Shown: positions 36,435 to 49,388, counted from the first letter of the stretch. The stretch: 64,000 nucleotides of DNA from Acestrorhynchus altus (GCA_034509495.1 CM067503.1:21141161-21205160); one strand, 5' to 3'. Notes: a model not told the origin generated them from the sequence alone. Made by a program: numbers and translations.

Positions 36435-36436
<2 letters not shown>
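33061..36436. other. Long non-coding stretch, no gene seen
   Basis: No gene or transposon recognised in about 3.4 kb. Segments at about 33110-33330, 33480-33720 and 35040-35290 are complex and balanced in composition and could be conserved non-coding sequence; nothing in the sequence proves this. Confidence 0.5.
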
Positions 36437-36489
<53 letters not shown>

Positions 36490-36492
36490 ATA
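36437..36492. repeat. (AT)n microsatellite
   Basis: About 27 AT units with one TTTA interruption near the 3' end; self-complementary. Confidence 0.96.
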
Positions 36493-36559
36493 CTTTGTTT
36501 TTGTTTCAATTTGGATGCTAATTTGTAATTTAGTCAAAACTGAATTTAAATGTGAGATT

Positions 36560-36682
36560 CTGTATTTCTGATTTTCGAGAGCTGTAAGCCATTCTGATCA
36601 ACATTAAAAAAAAATGTGTGAAATTATGAACATGAATGAACTTTTTCAGAATATTCAAATTTTTTGAGATGCACTAGTAAAT
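36560..36682. repeat. Possible dispersed DNA-repeat terminus
   Basis: The phrases gagagctgtaagccattctg and, later, ttttttgagatgcactagta resemble the end of a dispersed repeat found in many vertebrate genomes. Only one side is visible and no inverted partner was found. Confidence 0.35.
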
Positions 36683-39600
36683 GAGAAAAACAGGGCTATA
36701 TGAAAAAGCACCAGTCATCTGACCATGTGAGTACATATGAGCCTCTGACTATTTCGAATGGATGAATCCAGAATAGAGTTGAAGATTGTTCATGTTTGAG
36801 TCAATACTGTATTGGTACCATTATCTGGAATTCCATACCAATACCTACTAATACTTTTTTCAGTACTTTACTCTCAATTAGCAACAAATAAATAAATATA
36901 TCATTTCAGTTGTAAAAATCTTCTTAATTTCAACACATATGACAATTTAAAAACCTACCCACATGGTAAATAAAAATATGTATAAATACATCTATAAATA
37001 TATGAAAATGGCTCAAAAATCCTTAATGTGCCTGCCTGTATATTTTTTTTGTGTCTGGGTTTACACACCGTAGTGATTCACTGCAGATGTCTGCCCATGC
37101 TTGATGAATCTCAGTTGTTTTTTCCCGTTAGTAGTGTTTGGTTAGTTCTGATTCACACTGTACTGACCTAATGCTCTCTCAGTGTGGATCATGTATTAGG
37201 TTTGTACATTTTACAGCAGCTTTTGTTGAGTTTGAGTCAGCTGGTAAGACAGACAGACTGATGGCATATTTTCTATCAGAATGTGCAGCAAAATCCACTG
37301 CGAACATGAACCCTCTGAAGCTTTCTGTAATATTTGTATCCGGTTGGATGATGTACACATGCAAACCTGGATGAAACAGGCTTGTATTGTCTCACATTGG
37401 ATTAAAGGCTACATATGTGTATTGTTTGAATAAACAGTGTGAAAGACACAAGCTGTTAAACTGTAATTCACACCTTTATGATTAATCTTTGGCAGTGAAT
37501 TCCAGGTTCAGCTACGTGCTTCATCAGCAGTAGTTGCAGCATGAAGTCTGTTTTTCTGATTTCAGCTCACCACTATCCTCTCAGTGTTTCATGCTTGTAC
37601 TGCAATTTGGAACTGATTGATTAAATGTTCACTGGTTGTTCATTGGTTGACAAAGGCTAGGAAGATCTGATCTAGTAGGTTTATGATGCTCCTGAGCAAG
37701 CCCACAGTTCAAAACTGTAGCAGCACAAATGTTAACTATCTAAACAACATCAACTGGTACATACTATTAAAGACTCAGGTGCCTTTTGATATGTGGACAT
37801 AAGAGATTGAGCACAGACAGCTCTACAGGAACAGATTTCACTTCTGGCTGAAATACAGTAAAAAAAAAAAAGATCATATGGCCACATGGGGGGTAAAAGT
37901 GGTTTCAAAAACGAAGAGCGACCAAACTCCCATAGACACTCCCAAGTTTCCCATAAAAGTCTGCTGTGACCTTCAGTGCCATCATATGTATAGACATGTT
38001 ACCATGCAATAGACAGACAAACCTTTAGTCCAAACAGCCTTTATGTGAAAGTACCTCTTTCACAGTCCCAAAAAAGGAGAAATCACAGATTCAGTAATTT
38101 AGGTGAACTTCAGTGATGTTCCTTTAGTCCAGCAAACAATGACAGTAAATGCTTTTTGTCTGGACAAACTGGCATGCTTTTTGGAAGCTTCCCAGTATTC
38201 TCATATTACCTGGCTAGGCTACGCCTTCCCTAAGCAAACCCTGCAGATGAACAGGCCATCTGGGCCCAGCAACCCGAGTAAAGCACTTAGTCTCAGGTTG
38301 GTCTCTTCCCATCAAATAGACAGCAGACTGACCCTGCTTATAATTACTGCCACAGTTATTATATGTCACAGAAAATTACTTTTATTTAAATGTCACAGAA
38401 AAAACACTGTGCAATGTCTTAAAATAAATAAATAAATAAATAAATGGATGGTTCTTTAAGGGAACCATTTTAGTAATTTAGATGTGTTTTTTGTACAGAG
38501 ATTGTACACGTCGGAGCTAAATTGATTATGCTTTGTGCTTGTGTTGCAGCCAGTGGCACAGAGACTTTTTCTCTGGTAGAAAGAAGAAGGAATTCAAATA
38601 AATACCAGCACAAATGTAATGAAAAATGACAATATCTGTAAACAAACAAACAAACAAACAAAAATGATCAGGATAATAATCAAACATACACCTCAAAATC
38701 CATAAGCATAAATCCAATAAGCATATTTTTGCCATGGACCTCAGAGAGATGTGTGGTGCAGGTACACTTCTGGTTTCAGGAAGCTAGGGGATGATTTTGT
38801 TTGTTAAGCAAATTATACGATTCTGATTTTTATACCAGATGCTAGATTCAGAGGATCTGTCTGGTTTTTGACCCCTCTTTGCTCATTTGCTTTAAGCCAG
38901 AGCAAAATGGTGTACTGGTAAATAACTACCGAAACCTATAGAATGACCTTAACTTCATAACTCCAGTGTATCATATCACATAGGGGCCATTCTCTTTATG
39001 TCTGTAGAAGATGAGCAATCTGAGGTTAATTTCTGTGTAATTGTGAAATAAAGTGGACCACAGCTGGAATTTATAAACTAATGACCATATTTGGGATGGA
39101 TGGATCCTTTAAGATAAGGTTCTTGCATCTGGAACATCCATACAGTGCCGCGACATGTTCTGGTCACTGCCCAGCACAGTGACCTATTGATAATTCATTG
39201 CCTTTCATTTCAACAGAAAAATAAAAGTAAAAAAGCAACAATTGTAGCTTTACTGCATCATACAGCACATGCAAAGTGACTATTTAGATTTGCATTTATG
39301 CATTTTAGGCTGTGGTGGAAAGTAGTTTGATCAATGGTTGATGTAAATGCAGTGACTTAATTGATCACATTATTGTCCAGGCCTTTTTAATTAAAGCTCC
39401 TAAAAAGAATATAGAGCCAATAACATGACCATGCACTGTTTGTAAATCTTGGGCCATTTCAGAAAATATGTAATGTTTTAAAAAAAACTTATATAACAAT
39501 TTTAATAATAATTGTAAAATCCTAACAATCAATTCATTGTTGTCTATTTTTCCCATTCAACATATAGTTTTTTCAATTGAGACCTTCATTAAAATAAATA

Positions 39601-41178
39601 AGGTGAAACATTTTTTTCCTGTCTTTTTTCTAACTGTGTTATCAACGTGCTTTTATAAACTACATACTCTTTACTTTAAACTACATACTCTTTTCAATTT
39701 TACTGACCACAGAGTTTATTAGATTTTTTTAGGTAAACTTAGTGTTTTACATGTAAAATCATTCATTGCTGAAATAATTCCAAACAGTTTTGTATATCAC
39801 AGCTCAAATACTGTATGTGTAAATATTGACCATTTGAAAATGTTTAAAAAATTCTAATAAAACATTTGGATGTTACTTTGGCAGCAATCTTCATAAACCA
39901 TTCTAGATCAGATTTCTTTCTACACATTTTGTGCACATTTGCAGTGTTTTCCCATATTTTTTATATTACTCCAAATTATACAAATGTGAACATGTCACCA
40001 TTTCATTGTTACTCCATTATAATAGGCCATTGGTGTTTGTGGTTTCCCAGGAAACTATTCTTTATCCAGTGTCAGGATCAGGGTATACGTGCACAGACAA
40101 ACCTGATTACTGAACTGAATCTAGTTCTCTGTCAAAGTTCTGGATAACATCCTGAAGTCAATCTAAGAAACTGGAGTATGACATCTACATGATGTACATG
40201 TCATAACTGTTGAAGTCTGACACTGACTGTGGTATTGGCATTGGTAGTATGCATGTTATTGCACTCACAGTACTAAGTGCATCTAGTTGTATTATAAAAC
40301 GCCTTCAGGTTTTAGGCCTTTAAACAAATTCAGATGTAAATATCTTAAAATGTACAAAAAATGGATCAAAGACAAAAAGCCCGGGAGGTCAAAGAAAAAA
40401 AAAACAATTTACATGAACATCTGAAGATACCCAGGAATTTTTTTTTGGGTAATAAACAGGGAAAAGAAAACAGAGTTATCTGTGACGACCAGCGAAATAA
40501 GACTGACAATCCCTGTCCAGATGAAGACAAGGAGAAGCTCTTTTGTGCCATGGTAACTTCTACAGGCTTTCATCATCTAAATTGACTGCATCTGCATGAG
40601 ACTGTGGCCAAGTGCCGTTTAGACAAAATGAATGAAAAACAAAAGCACAGAAGAGCCTGTGTGTTCATAACCATAAAGGTATTTATTAAACAGATTAAAT
40701 TAGCTGTCAAAATAGATCATCTAATTCTAATATCTAATTCACCACATATTTCTCTTTAAGTAAGAGGGTTAAGGGTTAAGGTTAGATCTATACTTAAAGG
40801 CATGGCAATCAAACACAATTGCTCCGATGTACGTGACACACACTGATGTTAAGCAGCTGTGTTGGATGTGTCTGAAGGATCACGCTCATATTTTTTGATG
40901 GAGAACCACAAACTGACCCAATTTGCCAACAAGATGATGCAAGGGGTCAGAGCAGTCATGTAGTTCAGTTGATGTCACAGTAATCCAAGCACCAGGTTTG
41001 AAGCCCACAGAGTTTGTGAGATGCTGTTAGGAAATGTGTGTCAGGGAAATTAAGATTCCAGCAGCAGCATCAATACAATATAGACAGAGAAGAAGATAAA
41101 ATATATAATAAAATAATATAGAAAAATATAGAATATATAATAGAGAGTATATGAGAAGTCCAGTTGGAAGGGTTGGGC
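36683..41178. other. Long non-coding stretch, no gene seen
   Basis: AT-rich unique-looking sequence. Small simple repeats: (AAAT)n at 38420-38445, (AAAC)n at 38639-38662, a tandem aaactacatactctttt-type pair at about 39656-39693 and a gggttaa pair at about 40767-40783. No gene family is seen. Confidence 0.5.
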
Positions 41179-41262
41179 ATGTGTGCTTACTGCCCTCTAG
41201 GGTGTGCATTCACAAGTGTGTGTTACTGTGTGAAGATGGGTTAAATGCGGAGGAGAATGCCA
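41179..41262 (+). repeat. Probable SINE-like or other retroelement 3' tail
   Basis: The order gtgtgcttactgccctctag, cattcacaagtgtgtgttac and gatgggttaaatgcggagg matches a widespread fish repeat tail. No tRNA-like head or coding part is seen upstream, so the class is unresolved. Confidence 0.4.
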
Positions 41263-41832
41263 CTTAAATCACAATCCAGTCCCAATTCTTAGTTTTAAGT
41301 TTTGTTGTCCGGAGAACCATATGTCCTTAATTCATCATTAACAGATATTTTTTGACATCTCTAGGATACATATGAGTTGAGGCTCAATGTACACATGCAA
41401 AAAACAACAAAAAAAAACAATATTATAGCACTTTCACTGTGTTTGTAACTTGGTATTTCACATCAGTAGTCAACCAACAGCACCAGTGCTACTACCAAAA
41501 TACTACTAGTATTGCTAAACACACACATACATACACACCATTTGAGTGCAGTGTTTTAAAGGTATTATTATTAACCAATTAAAGTAAATTTAAGAGAAGA
41601 TGCTTCTAAACTAAATAAGCGAGTCCAGTAGGTTTCATTATACAAACTATTACTGGACAAAATGTGTTTTTTACTTCAGTATTAATTAGTAGTACAGTTA
41701 TTTAAACTGTCAGACTATATTATTAATAGAAACTAAGATCAGATCAGTTTTGGCTGATACTGAAAATAGATTGGGGGCAAAATATTGATCGGGACATACG
41801 GTTGGGATCTGTTACATACAGTACTAAGTACA

Positions 41833-42530
41833 AGTCAGACAACCTTCATTTATTAAATTTCCATTCGAAAACAGCCATTAAGTACTTAAAACTTTTTCAA
41901 GGATATATTTCTAAGGAGATTAGATGCATAAGCATAATGACGGAGAACGTCAAAAGAATAAAAAATCCTGAATAAGCTTCCAAAACTTGAAATCAAAATA
42001 ATGCTTAACAGAAATGGGAGCACCCAAAACTGCTCCATAAGATAAACAGCACTTAAAGCTTTCATCTTTAAATGAGAGAAGAAAGTCAGGCTTTTGCTTT
42101 AAAACTACAGGTGTTCATCCTTCCATTGTGAGAAGACAGTGGGTCTGTGGGTCTGAAAGGATCAAGCAGCTCTTACTAAGAACAGGTAATGGAAAATTCA
42201 AACTGACAAAGTTACTGCTGCTTTCAAAACAGTTAGCTGACTACTTCAGAGTATAGATCTTAACATCACTGAATGTGTTTGGGATGACGTGGGTGGTGAA
42301 AAAGAGAAAATGCTTTTTGGAGGTGTGCCTACTGCAGATTTCAGACAGAAATCCACAGAAACACTGAGAGAACAGTGACAGTAAGCTGTAATAAAGGTAA
42401 AAAGTGGACTCTATTTTCGAACATCTTTGATTTAGATGTTGAAGCTTCTGCCATTTTCTGCTAAATGTGTGTTTCTATTTGATGGCTTTGACTGGAAAGT
42501 ATATAAATGAAGGATGTCCTCTGTCTATTC
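41833..42530 (+). mobile_element. Internally deleted Tc1-like element with both ends
   Basis: The 5' end, agtcagacaaccttcattta, and the 3' end, taaatgaaggatgtcctctg, are inverted copies of each other, and the similarity continues inward (ttccattcgaaa against tttgactggaaa). Between them is about 0.6 kb of degenerate sequence. Near 42260-42300 it keeps ITECVWDDVGGEK, the region just after the PDLN motif of a Tc1 transposase, while the first and second Asp blocks and the DNA-binding part are not recognisable. It is a non-autonomous deletion derivative of the group represented by the remnant at 19333-19690. Confidence 0.7.
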
Positions 42531-43917
42531 TGTGGTACCGTAACTTATATATTCCCTTTCTTTGAGATCTAAAGTAGTGTAATTTATAATAGTAGAGTAA
42601 TTGAACATTAAAATCTTTAAGACATACAGATGCAATTTATAATGTTACTATGAAAACCCAGGGCCAATCAAAAGCATGGTATATGGGGTTTTTATGTTTT
42701 TATGTTAAACCAAGCCACATCGGACGTAACCACACCAAAGACATTACCCACATTGTTTGGCCATATTTTTGCATAAGCGATAGCAGACAATCTGTCACAA
42801 CGATGAGGCAGAGGTTCTTGGGGGGTAGAATTATGCTTTACAGGGTCTCCCTGGAGACTATTACTCCTTCTCTTAACTCTCTTTGTGGCATGTATTGAGA
42901 TGGGGGTAAGGGGGGTCACTATCAAAGTAAGTTGCCCACCCATTATGGGCCTCCAGCAGGCGAGTCCTTATAGCCGCCTGGGATGTATACCACATTTGTC
43001 TGGAGGCATTGAGGAGCCAGTGGATTCCGATTACACAGAAGACATTCAGGGACTGTAATGACAGTTCGGAGCTTTCACTGCCTGGAAGAGTGCCTCAGCT
43101 TTCTGCTCAGTAATACAGACACTGCTCAACATACCAGATGCCATTTATAGGCTGCCCAGATCATTAATCAAACACTTTCAGCAAAGAGATACGTCGGCGT
43201 ATCATCACAACCACAATGCCTTGGCCACAAAGAACCACATTGTTCTACATATGACATCATCATGTGATAGTAATTATCCCTGATGTGTGATGCGGTCGGG
43301 ACAAATTTGCTGCATTATGGCAATGTGCACCAGATCTGTAGATAACAGTTGTCTGAAATACAGCAGTGCTTCAGAGCTCAGAGGAAAAACAATGGCTGTG
43401 TACGGCGTGCTTCAGGAATAAATCATCTAATGCAAAGTGTTCTCTGAAGGGCCTTTGAATCAGATCAGAGAACAATCTTTTTAGCCTTTCATACTAGACT
43501 GAGATTGCTCTATGCAGTTGAAGACCAGAAAGATTTCAGTCCAGTTGGTGTCAAAGTCAAAGAGCTGATGAGAATGACCACAACACACATTCTACACTTT
43601 GGCAACACCTGCCTGTATTTTGATTAAATGTATGTAATAAATTAAATTTTACATAAATCAAAGTGTATTGAACTGAATTTTCTATAAGATGGGTAGAAAG
43701 GTGCTTTATGTTAATTTCTTACCATTTCCATTTTGAGTTTATTAATGCATTTATTACTGGTAGAATATTTTAGAACTGGACTAGTTATGTGTACCTCTTA
43801 CAGATTTCAAGTTTCAAAGGTTTACAAGTTTCTTTCATTGAAAAGCAGAAAACAGAGGGTCAACAATCTAAATATAAAAACAATGTATGTATATATAAAT
43901 ATATATACACATACATT
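42531..43917. other. Non-coding stretch, possibly conserved
   Basis: About 1.4 kb between two Tc1 elements. 42900-43480 is complex, free of repeats and near-balanced in composition, unlike most of the window; it is the best-looking candidate for a conserved non-coding element. No coding family and no RNA gene is seen. Confidence 0.45.
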
Positions 43918-43918
43918 C

Positions 43919-44870
43919 ACAGTGAAGGAAATAATTATTTGATCCCTTGTTGATTTTGTAAGTTTGCCACTGACAAAGGCATGAACAGTCTAAATAAGTA
44001 TTTGTTCACCAACCAACCAACCACCTACCAACCATTAAGACTTCTGGCTCCTGCAGACCAGTTAGATTAATCAATCAACTCGTTAACTGCATTAAAGACA
44101 TCTGTCTTAATTAATCAGTCAGACTCTAACCTCTACAACATGGGCAACAACAAAGAGCTTTCTAAGGATGTCAGGGACAAGATCATAGACCTGCACAAGG
44201 CTGGAATGGGCTACAAAACCATCAATAAGACGCTGGGTGAGGAGGAGACAACTGTTGGTGCAATAGTCAGAAAATGACTGTCAATCAACATCGATCTGGG
44301 ACTCCATGCAAAATCTCATCTCATGGGGTATCCTTGATCATGAGGAAGGTGAAAGATCATCCTAAAACTACACAGGGGGAACTTGTTAATGATCTCAAGG
44401 CAGCTGGGACCACAGTAACCAAGAAAACACATTACTCTGTAATGGATTAAAATCCTGCAGTGCCTGCAAGGTCCCCCTGCTCAAGAAGGAACATGTGCAG
44501 GCCTGTCTGAAGTCTGCCAATGAACACCTGGATGATTCTGAGAGTGATTGGGAGGTGCTGTGGTCAGATGAGACAAAAATTGTGCATTTTGGCATTAAAT
44601 CAACTCACCATGTTTGGAGGAAATGAAATGCTGACTATGACCCAAAGAATACTGCCCCAACTGTCAAGCGTGGAGGTGGAAACATTATGCTTTGGGGGTG
44701 TTTCTCTGCTATGGGCACAGGACTACTTCACTGCATCAATGGGAGAACATGGAGCCATGTACCTTAAATCCTGAGTGACAGTCAGTCTCCAGACCTTAAT
44801 CCCATAGAAAACGACTGTTCATGTCTATGTATATAAATGTCTTTGTATATAAATAATGATCTCCTTCACT
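43919..44870 (+). mobile_element. Tc1-like transposon with inverted ends and internal deletion
   Basis: The 5' terminus cagtgaaggaaataattatt is mirrored by aataatgatctccttcact at the 3' end (44852-44870). An inner match, catgaacagtc (43980) against gactgttcatg (44813), shows long inverted repeats. The element is about 0.95 kb, shorter than a full copy. AT-rich simple sequence lies on both sides: atgtatatataaatatatata before it, and an (AT)n run after it from 44871. Confidence 0.85.
44140..44819 (+). pseudogene. Tc1-like transposase pseudogene
   Basis: Starts [20 protein letters not shown] followed by [16 protein letters not shown], the N-terminal helix-turn-helix of a fish Tc1 transposase. 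It stops at a TGA (44275-44277) after 45 codons. Further on, WSDETKIVHFG (about 44563-44595) keeps the first catalytic Asp, then [26 protein letters not shown] and finally SPDLNPIEN (about 44785-44811), the third catalytic block. Between the glycine-rich block and SPDLN a deletion has removed the second Asp region (DNDPKHT type). It is inactive because of stops, a frameshift and loss of the second Asp. Confidence 0.87.
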
Positions 44871-45793
44871 ATATATATATATATATGGTAATTTTTATCT
44901 TGGCTTATACTTGGTGTAGGCTTATCTAGGCTTCTCTTGTACTCTGCTGTACTCTGTTTACTTCATTGAACTTCACTAATGACCTGATAGACACATTAAC
45001 AGAGGTAGAAGTGTGGAAAGACCAAAAAAATTAGGAAGCACTTCTCCAGGGACACAACTGGCAAGCACAGTCATGTGCGTTCCTACTAATAAAACCACAT
45101 TTGATGAGTTACAGATTATGACACCCATGTAGCCAAGCATAAAATCATGAAACTGAGGAGCAGAACCGTAAATCTACTTGTTTTTGCAAAACAAAAATGT
45201 TAAAAACAGGGAGATGAAAAGATCAGAGTCTCAAAGAATTAATCCTTGTGGCTGCAGTGATCAAATAAACGAACGAGGACAGAAAATTGTATCCATGTTA
45301 TTGAGCCTGAGCGGAAACAGCTTTGGCCCACTAGCGCGGATACCACCAGGCTAATATGGGACATATTACAACAGAGCAGCCTCTCACCACCAAGTTTATT
45401 AGCTGGTCAACTGCTCCTTTCTGCCTTTGCAAGTTCATCTTCCAGAACAAATAATGCTCACTCTCGCAGAACACTATGGGTTGGGCTCTTGCACAAGTAG
45501 GCCTATCTCCTGCCAGAACAATGACCATCAAATCACACGCCGGCACATCTGCTCACCTTTCTTGACCTCAAAACAGCACATTTGGAAAGAATAGCAGATC
45601 AAAAATAACAAAAAATAACTCTGAAGAGTTGAGGGCCATGAATCTAATCACTGCTGCAATGCTGCATCCCTGTCTGAATTAAAACAATGATGAGTAGATG
45701 TGAGCTTTATGTTTATTTGGAGGACGGGGGAATGTATGTAACTTTTTCCTCATCTTGAATAAAAAGTATTTTTGGCTTTTTTTGGGCAAAGCC
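44871..45793. other. Non-coding stretch, no gene seen
   Basis: Begins with a short (AT)n run (44871-44886). No other repeat or coding family is recognised. Confidence 0.5.
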
Positions 45794-45801
45794 TCCTAGT
45801 T

Positions 45802-46076
45802 CATGGTCTCTCAACCTTTGGTCCGGGGACAACCAGTGACAGTGAAACTCTATTTAGTGGTCCCTCAGTCCATCCTCAGGGGGAAACACCAGACCATACT
45901 GGGTCTGCTGGTAACAGTACTGTAAATAAGTTTGTGACAAAAAAAGAAGTGAAAATTAGACAGAATCATTTGGAGACAATGCAATGCACATAAAAAGGGT
46001 TTGCATTCTTGTGGGCCATTATGCTTTCTAGTTATAAACAGGTGGGCTTTGAGATGCAAAAGGTTGAGAACCCCTG
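45802..46076. mobile_element. hAT-type non-autonomous element (275 bp)
   Basis: The left end, catggtctctcaacctttgg, and the complement of the right end, caggggttctcaaccttttg, are imperfect inverted termini of the CAGGGGTTCTCAAC kind. Flanking 8-bp sequences tcctagtt (45794-45801) and tcttagtt (46077-46084) differ at one base, consistent with an aged hAT target duplication. The interior has no transposase. The open frames crossing it have no domains. Confidence 0.75.
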
Positions 46077-46201
46077 TCTTAGTTTGCATTCAAACTAGCA
46101 AAATACATGGAAAATATAGTGGCAGTTGAAAACTGAATAAACTGTTTCACAATGTATTCAACAACAATCCTTTTGTCAGTATTTCAGAAGCTGCATATTT
46201 C

Positions 46202-46225
46202 AGGGCTGGGCGATATAACTAAGGA
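46202..46225. repeat. hAT-type terminus fragment (GGGCTGGGCGATATA)
   Basis: agggctgggcgatataacta matches the ends of the elements at 8350 and 54979. No opposite end was found within the next kilobase, so only one terminus can be supported. Confidence 0.4.
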
Positions 46226-47979
46226 ACAACTATATAAACTGCACTGGATTACAGTGTTTGAGATAAAAGTGGGCTGACATCAGCTTGTTTGTAAATGTTC
46301 ATTTATCACATACTGAATTTGAGTTCCCACAAGTTTACTGCAACTGTAGAAGGTGGGAGCTTCCTGGTAATGTGCCCACACAGCCTAGTTTAGACTGTTG
46401 CACTTGTGTGACCAAAAGGCTACTAAAGAGGAGTCTTCAGGCAGCTGCTGTCCTACCTTGGCTGCAGTCTAGGTTTAGGAACACAGCTATAATGGACTCT
46501 GTTGAGTGTCAGCCCTCTTGAAACCAAACCATTTCCATACAAACAAACCTAGAGAGGGTTTCACCTCTCTTTGGGTGATGCTTAAATTAAACACTTTTAT
46601 TGACCACAAATTATGCACAAATTATATCATTTAATTCCATTGCTATTTTTGTAAGAGTGTAAAAAAGACCAGAAAAAAAGAGAAGTAAGAAGAGTGTAAT
46701 ATAGGAACCCAAGCACTGACCGTCCTCAGGAGGTTCACTGCTGAATCTCTTAAAACTAATGTGCTTAACAATGGTATTCAAAGGAACCACTGAGTTTAAA
46801 TTTTCTGTCCATTATGTAATAACTGAAATAAAATTATTGTAATGACTTTGCTTGATGTGATTGCATGACATGAAAAAAAATAAAAATAAATAAACATTTC
46901 AAGAGAAGTTTCACAGAGTTAGAGGTGCCACGGATGCAACCATGCTGTGGTTTCAAACAAGTGAGCCGCAGGAGGCTTTGTGAGATTTACGTTCTGGACA
47001 ATTCAAGCAACTAAAGTTTTGATATGGTTCAACATGTAAAGCCAACCCAAGACACAAAAACAAACATGTGGTTTCTCTATGGCCTAATGGTAAAACCAGG
47101 TTTTTGAACATTGCTAGAGGAGCCATCAATCTCCATCTGGAAGTGTCAGAGTGTGAATGATGAGGAGCCAAAGTCTTTTCCTGAATCACTAGCGCTTAAT
47201 GCTGTTTTATTAGCACTGCTGGTGATTTGTCATCGTGACACCCAAAACTTAGTCCCAATTGAAAAAAAGTGTCCCAACATAAGAGCTCCATGTTTCAGCA
47301 TGATCTGATAAAGTACTTAACAGGGGAAAACCAAACACTCTGAAGCCTGGTGTCCCGTGAATGCTCAAATGTAAAGCCAGCCCAGAAAAACAGTGTGTAA
47401 CACACTGGTGAGGTGAGAGCAGGGGCTGTGTTGCCCAATAAGCAAGCGATGCCAGTGCTGGGCAACGTTTGTGTATATGACCCCATGCTGCTTTATACTG
47501 GTGAGCACGCTGCTAGCCTGTTCTTTCGATTCTGTGCTGCTTTCCACAATGCCTCCAGACACTTTTACAATGGCTTTTTCTGTCTCAGCCTTTAAACTCA
47601 GGAGTTCTCACTATTAATTCCATTCAGACATCAGTACAGAACACAGGGTCCCAACACTGTTGACTTGGGCAGAAAAGCTTAGAAAGGGCATTTACTGGGT
47701 AAAATGTGCTTTGAAAAGAAAAAACACCAACTCAAAACCCCTCATGCAGAATATACACTTTCCATACTTGCCTGCAGCCTTTTAAAGGTCTTCTTCATCA
47801 TTGCACCTGATCACAACACTGTGAGAGCCTTCAGGAGGAGTTCTGCTGCTGCCATTAAAAGAGACATGTAACAGCATCTTTGTGGGACTTGTACAGGAAA
47901 AAGCACAGCATTTGTTTTACGACTTGCAGTAAATAATCATCCCCTCTCAGCCATTATACACTCAAACGTGCATCAGCAG
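46226..47979. other. Non-coding stretch, no gene seen
   Basis: About 1.75 kb of unique-looking sequence; 47100-47250 is relatively complex. No gene or RNA family is recognised. Confidence 0.5.
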
Positions 47980-48212
47980 CCAGAGAGCGAGAGAGGGTGA
48001 GACAGAACACAAGACGAAGACTGAAGAAAAAAGACTAAAAGACAAAAAAAAGCAAGAAATTTGAGAAAAGAGTGGCAGAAAATAGAAAGAAAAACACCAG
48101 ACAGACTGAAAGGCAAGACTTATTGAATAAAAAAAGACTGACTGAAAAAGACTGAATGAAAGAAAGCTGAAAAAATGGACACAGAACAAGACAAAAAAAA
48201 AATATAGAAATA
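47980..48212. repeat. Purine-rich asymmetric tract with agactgaa words
   Basis: The plus strand is strongly A/G-rich, with repeated words agactgaa, aagacta and gaaagaaag, but no strict unit. It is similar in character to the tract at 31291-31705. Confidence 0.7.
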
Positions 48213-48980
48213 AAAATAGACTGTTTTAGTGGGGTTGGGGGGCTTAAATCCACCTGTCATTATAGGCATGAAAGCAGCCACTGAAAGAAGACAGCTGCTA
48301 TGCTGGAGAACCATTTTAAACAGCCACTATAAAAGTTATGAGGCTGTTGACCATCTGAAGGGATCAGTCACTGACCTACACTACAGGAGCATTTACAGTG
48401 TCTCTGACACTGTCTGCATGCAGAAATCCAGAAAAATAAAAACAGCAAAATAGAGCATTCTCTCAGCGTTGTGCCGATCATTTGATCATCTGTGAGTACT
48501 GGGGATTATCTGACATTAATTATTCATTACTTAAGTAAACAAAGACACTGCTGGTTTGCTGCTTTGCATTTCTGGAGAACTGTGCAAGTGTTTGAGTTCT
48601 TCTTGCACTCTAATCTCCTGCTCGGTGTTACCTGAGAAAGCACTACACATTTTAAAACGGTAGAGAACTTTGCCCAGTTCCAGATGGCAGTGAGAAATAT
48701 CATCCAAACGTAGCAAATTCTATTTAACCTCTCCAGAATCCATGTACAAACCTCCTGGGATTTGTGGTTCACAAGAAAATTGGAGGGTCCAAGGAAAATT
48801 GGTGTGACTGTGCTTTGATCAAAATGTGACTGGAAAAGAGTACATTTCCCCTTTGGCCTGGAGGGCTATTAGCCCAAAACTTGCTTAAAACATACTACTG
48901 TTTCTGAAACATCTCTTAAGTGGCTCATATCTTACACTTTCTGTTAGTTTAATCATCTTGTTCATTTCCCCTGAGCCTTA
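48213..48980. other. Non-coding stretch, no gene seen
   Basis: No gene family or repeat recognised between the purine-rich tract and the first element of the Tc1 cluster. Confidence 0.5.
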
Positions 48981-49388
48981 CTTTGACTATGTCCAAATGT
49001 TTGTAGACACCCTTTTTTAACTGATTGCATTTAGTTGCTTTACGTTGCCACCACTGCAAACGCACACACAGTTTGTCTAGTCCCTACAGGGACTTACTGC
49101 CAACAGAATAGGATGCCAACTCAATGGGATACACAAAGATATTGACACCCTTACCCCCAGCATTGTGCTGTGCAGGACAGTGTGTTATCTAGAATTATGG
49201 TCCTGTATTCTATTTAATTTTTTGATTGAACAGGAAGTTTGGGAACGAGGTGGTCTGATCATAGCTAATTAAATCCAAAACCTAATAGAAAGTCTTCCCT
49301 GGACAAAAAAGACCATGTCTCCTTTTAATATACCCTCAATTTCAGAAGGAACATGCAGGTGTTGAAATACCTTCGTCCATATTGTGTA
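48981..49388 (-). mobile_element. Short Tc1-type non-coding repeat, near full length
   Basis: It runs opposite to copies 1, 3 and 4. It begins ctttgactatgtccaaatgt with gtagacaccc, and continues through cacacagtttgtctagtccc and cagcattgtgctgtg. It ends gaaataccttcgtccatatt with gtgta. The two ends are imperfect inverted repeats of each other, and the length of 408 bp suits a miniature element. No coding content. It is the only copy here that seems to keep both termini. Confidence 0.6.

Noticed and set aside
36795..36885. Repeated ggtacc/ataccaatac words suggesting a transposon terminus
   Set aside because: The inverted match is weak and no target duplication or partner end was found.
41722..41806. 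Sequence like gctgatactgaaaatagatt...attgatcgggaca, resembling ends of another fish DNA repeat
   Set aside because: Only one degraded side is visible, so no element can be delimited.
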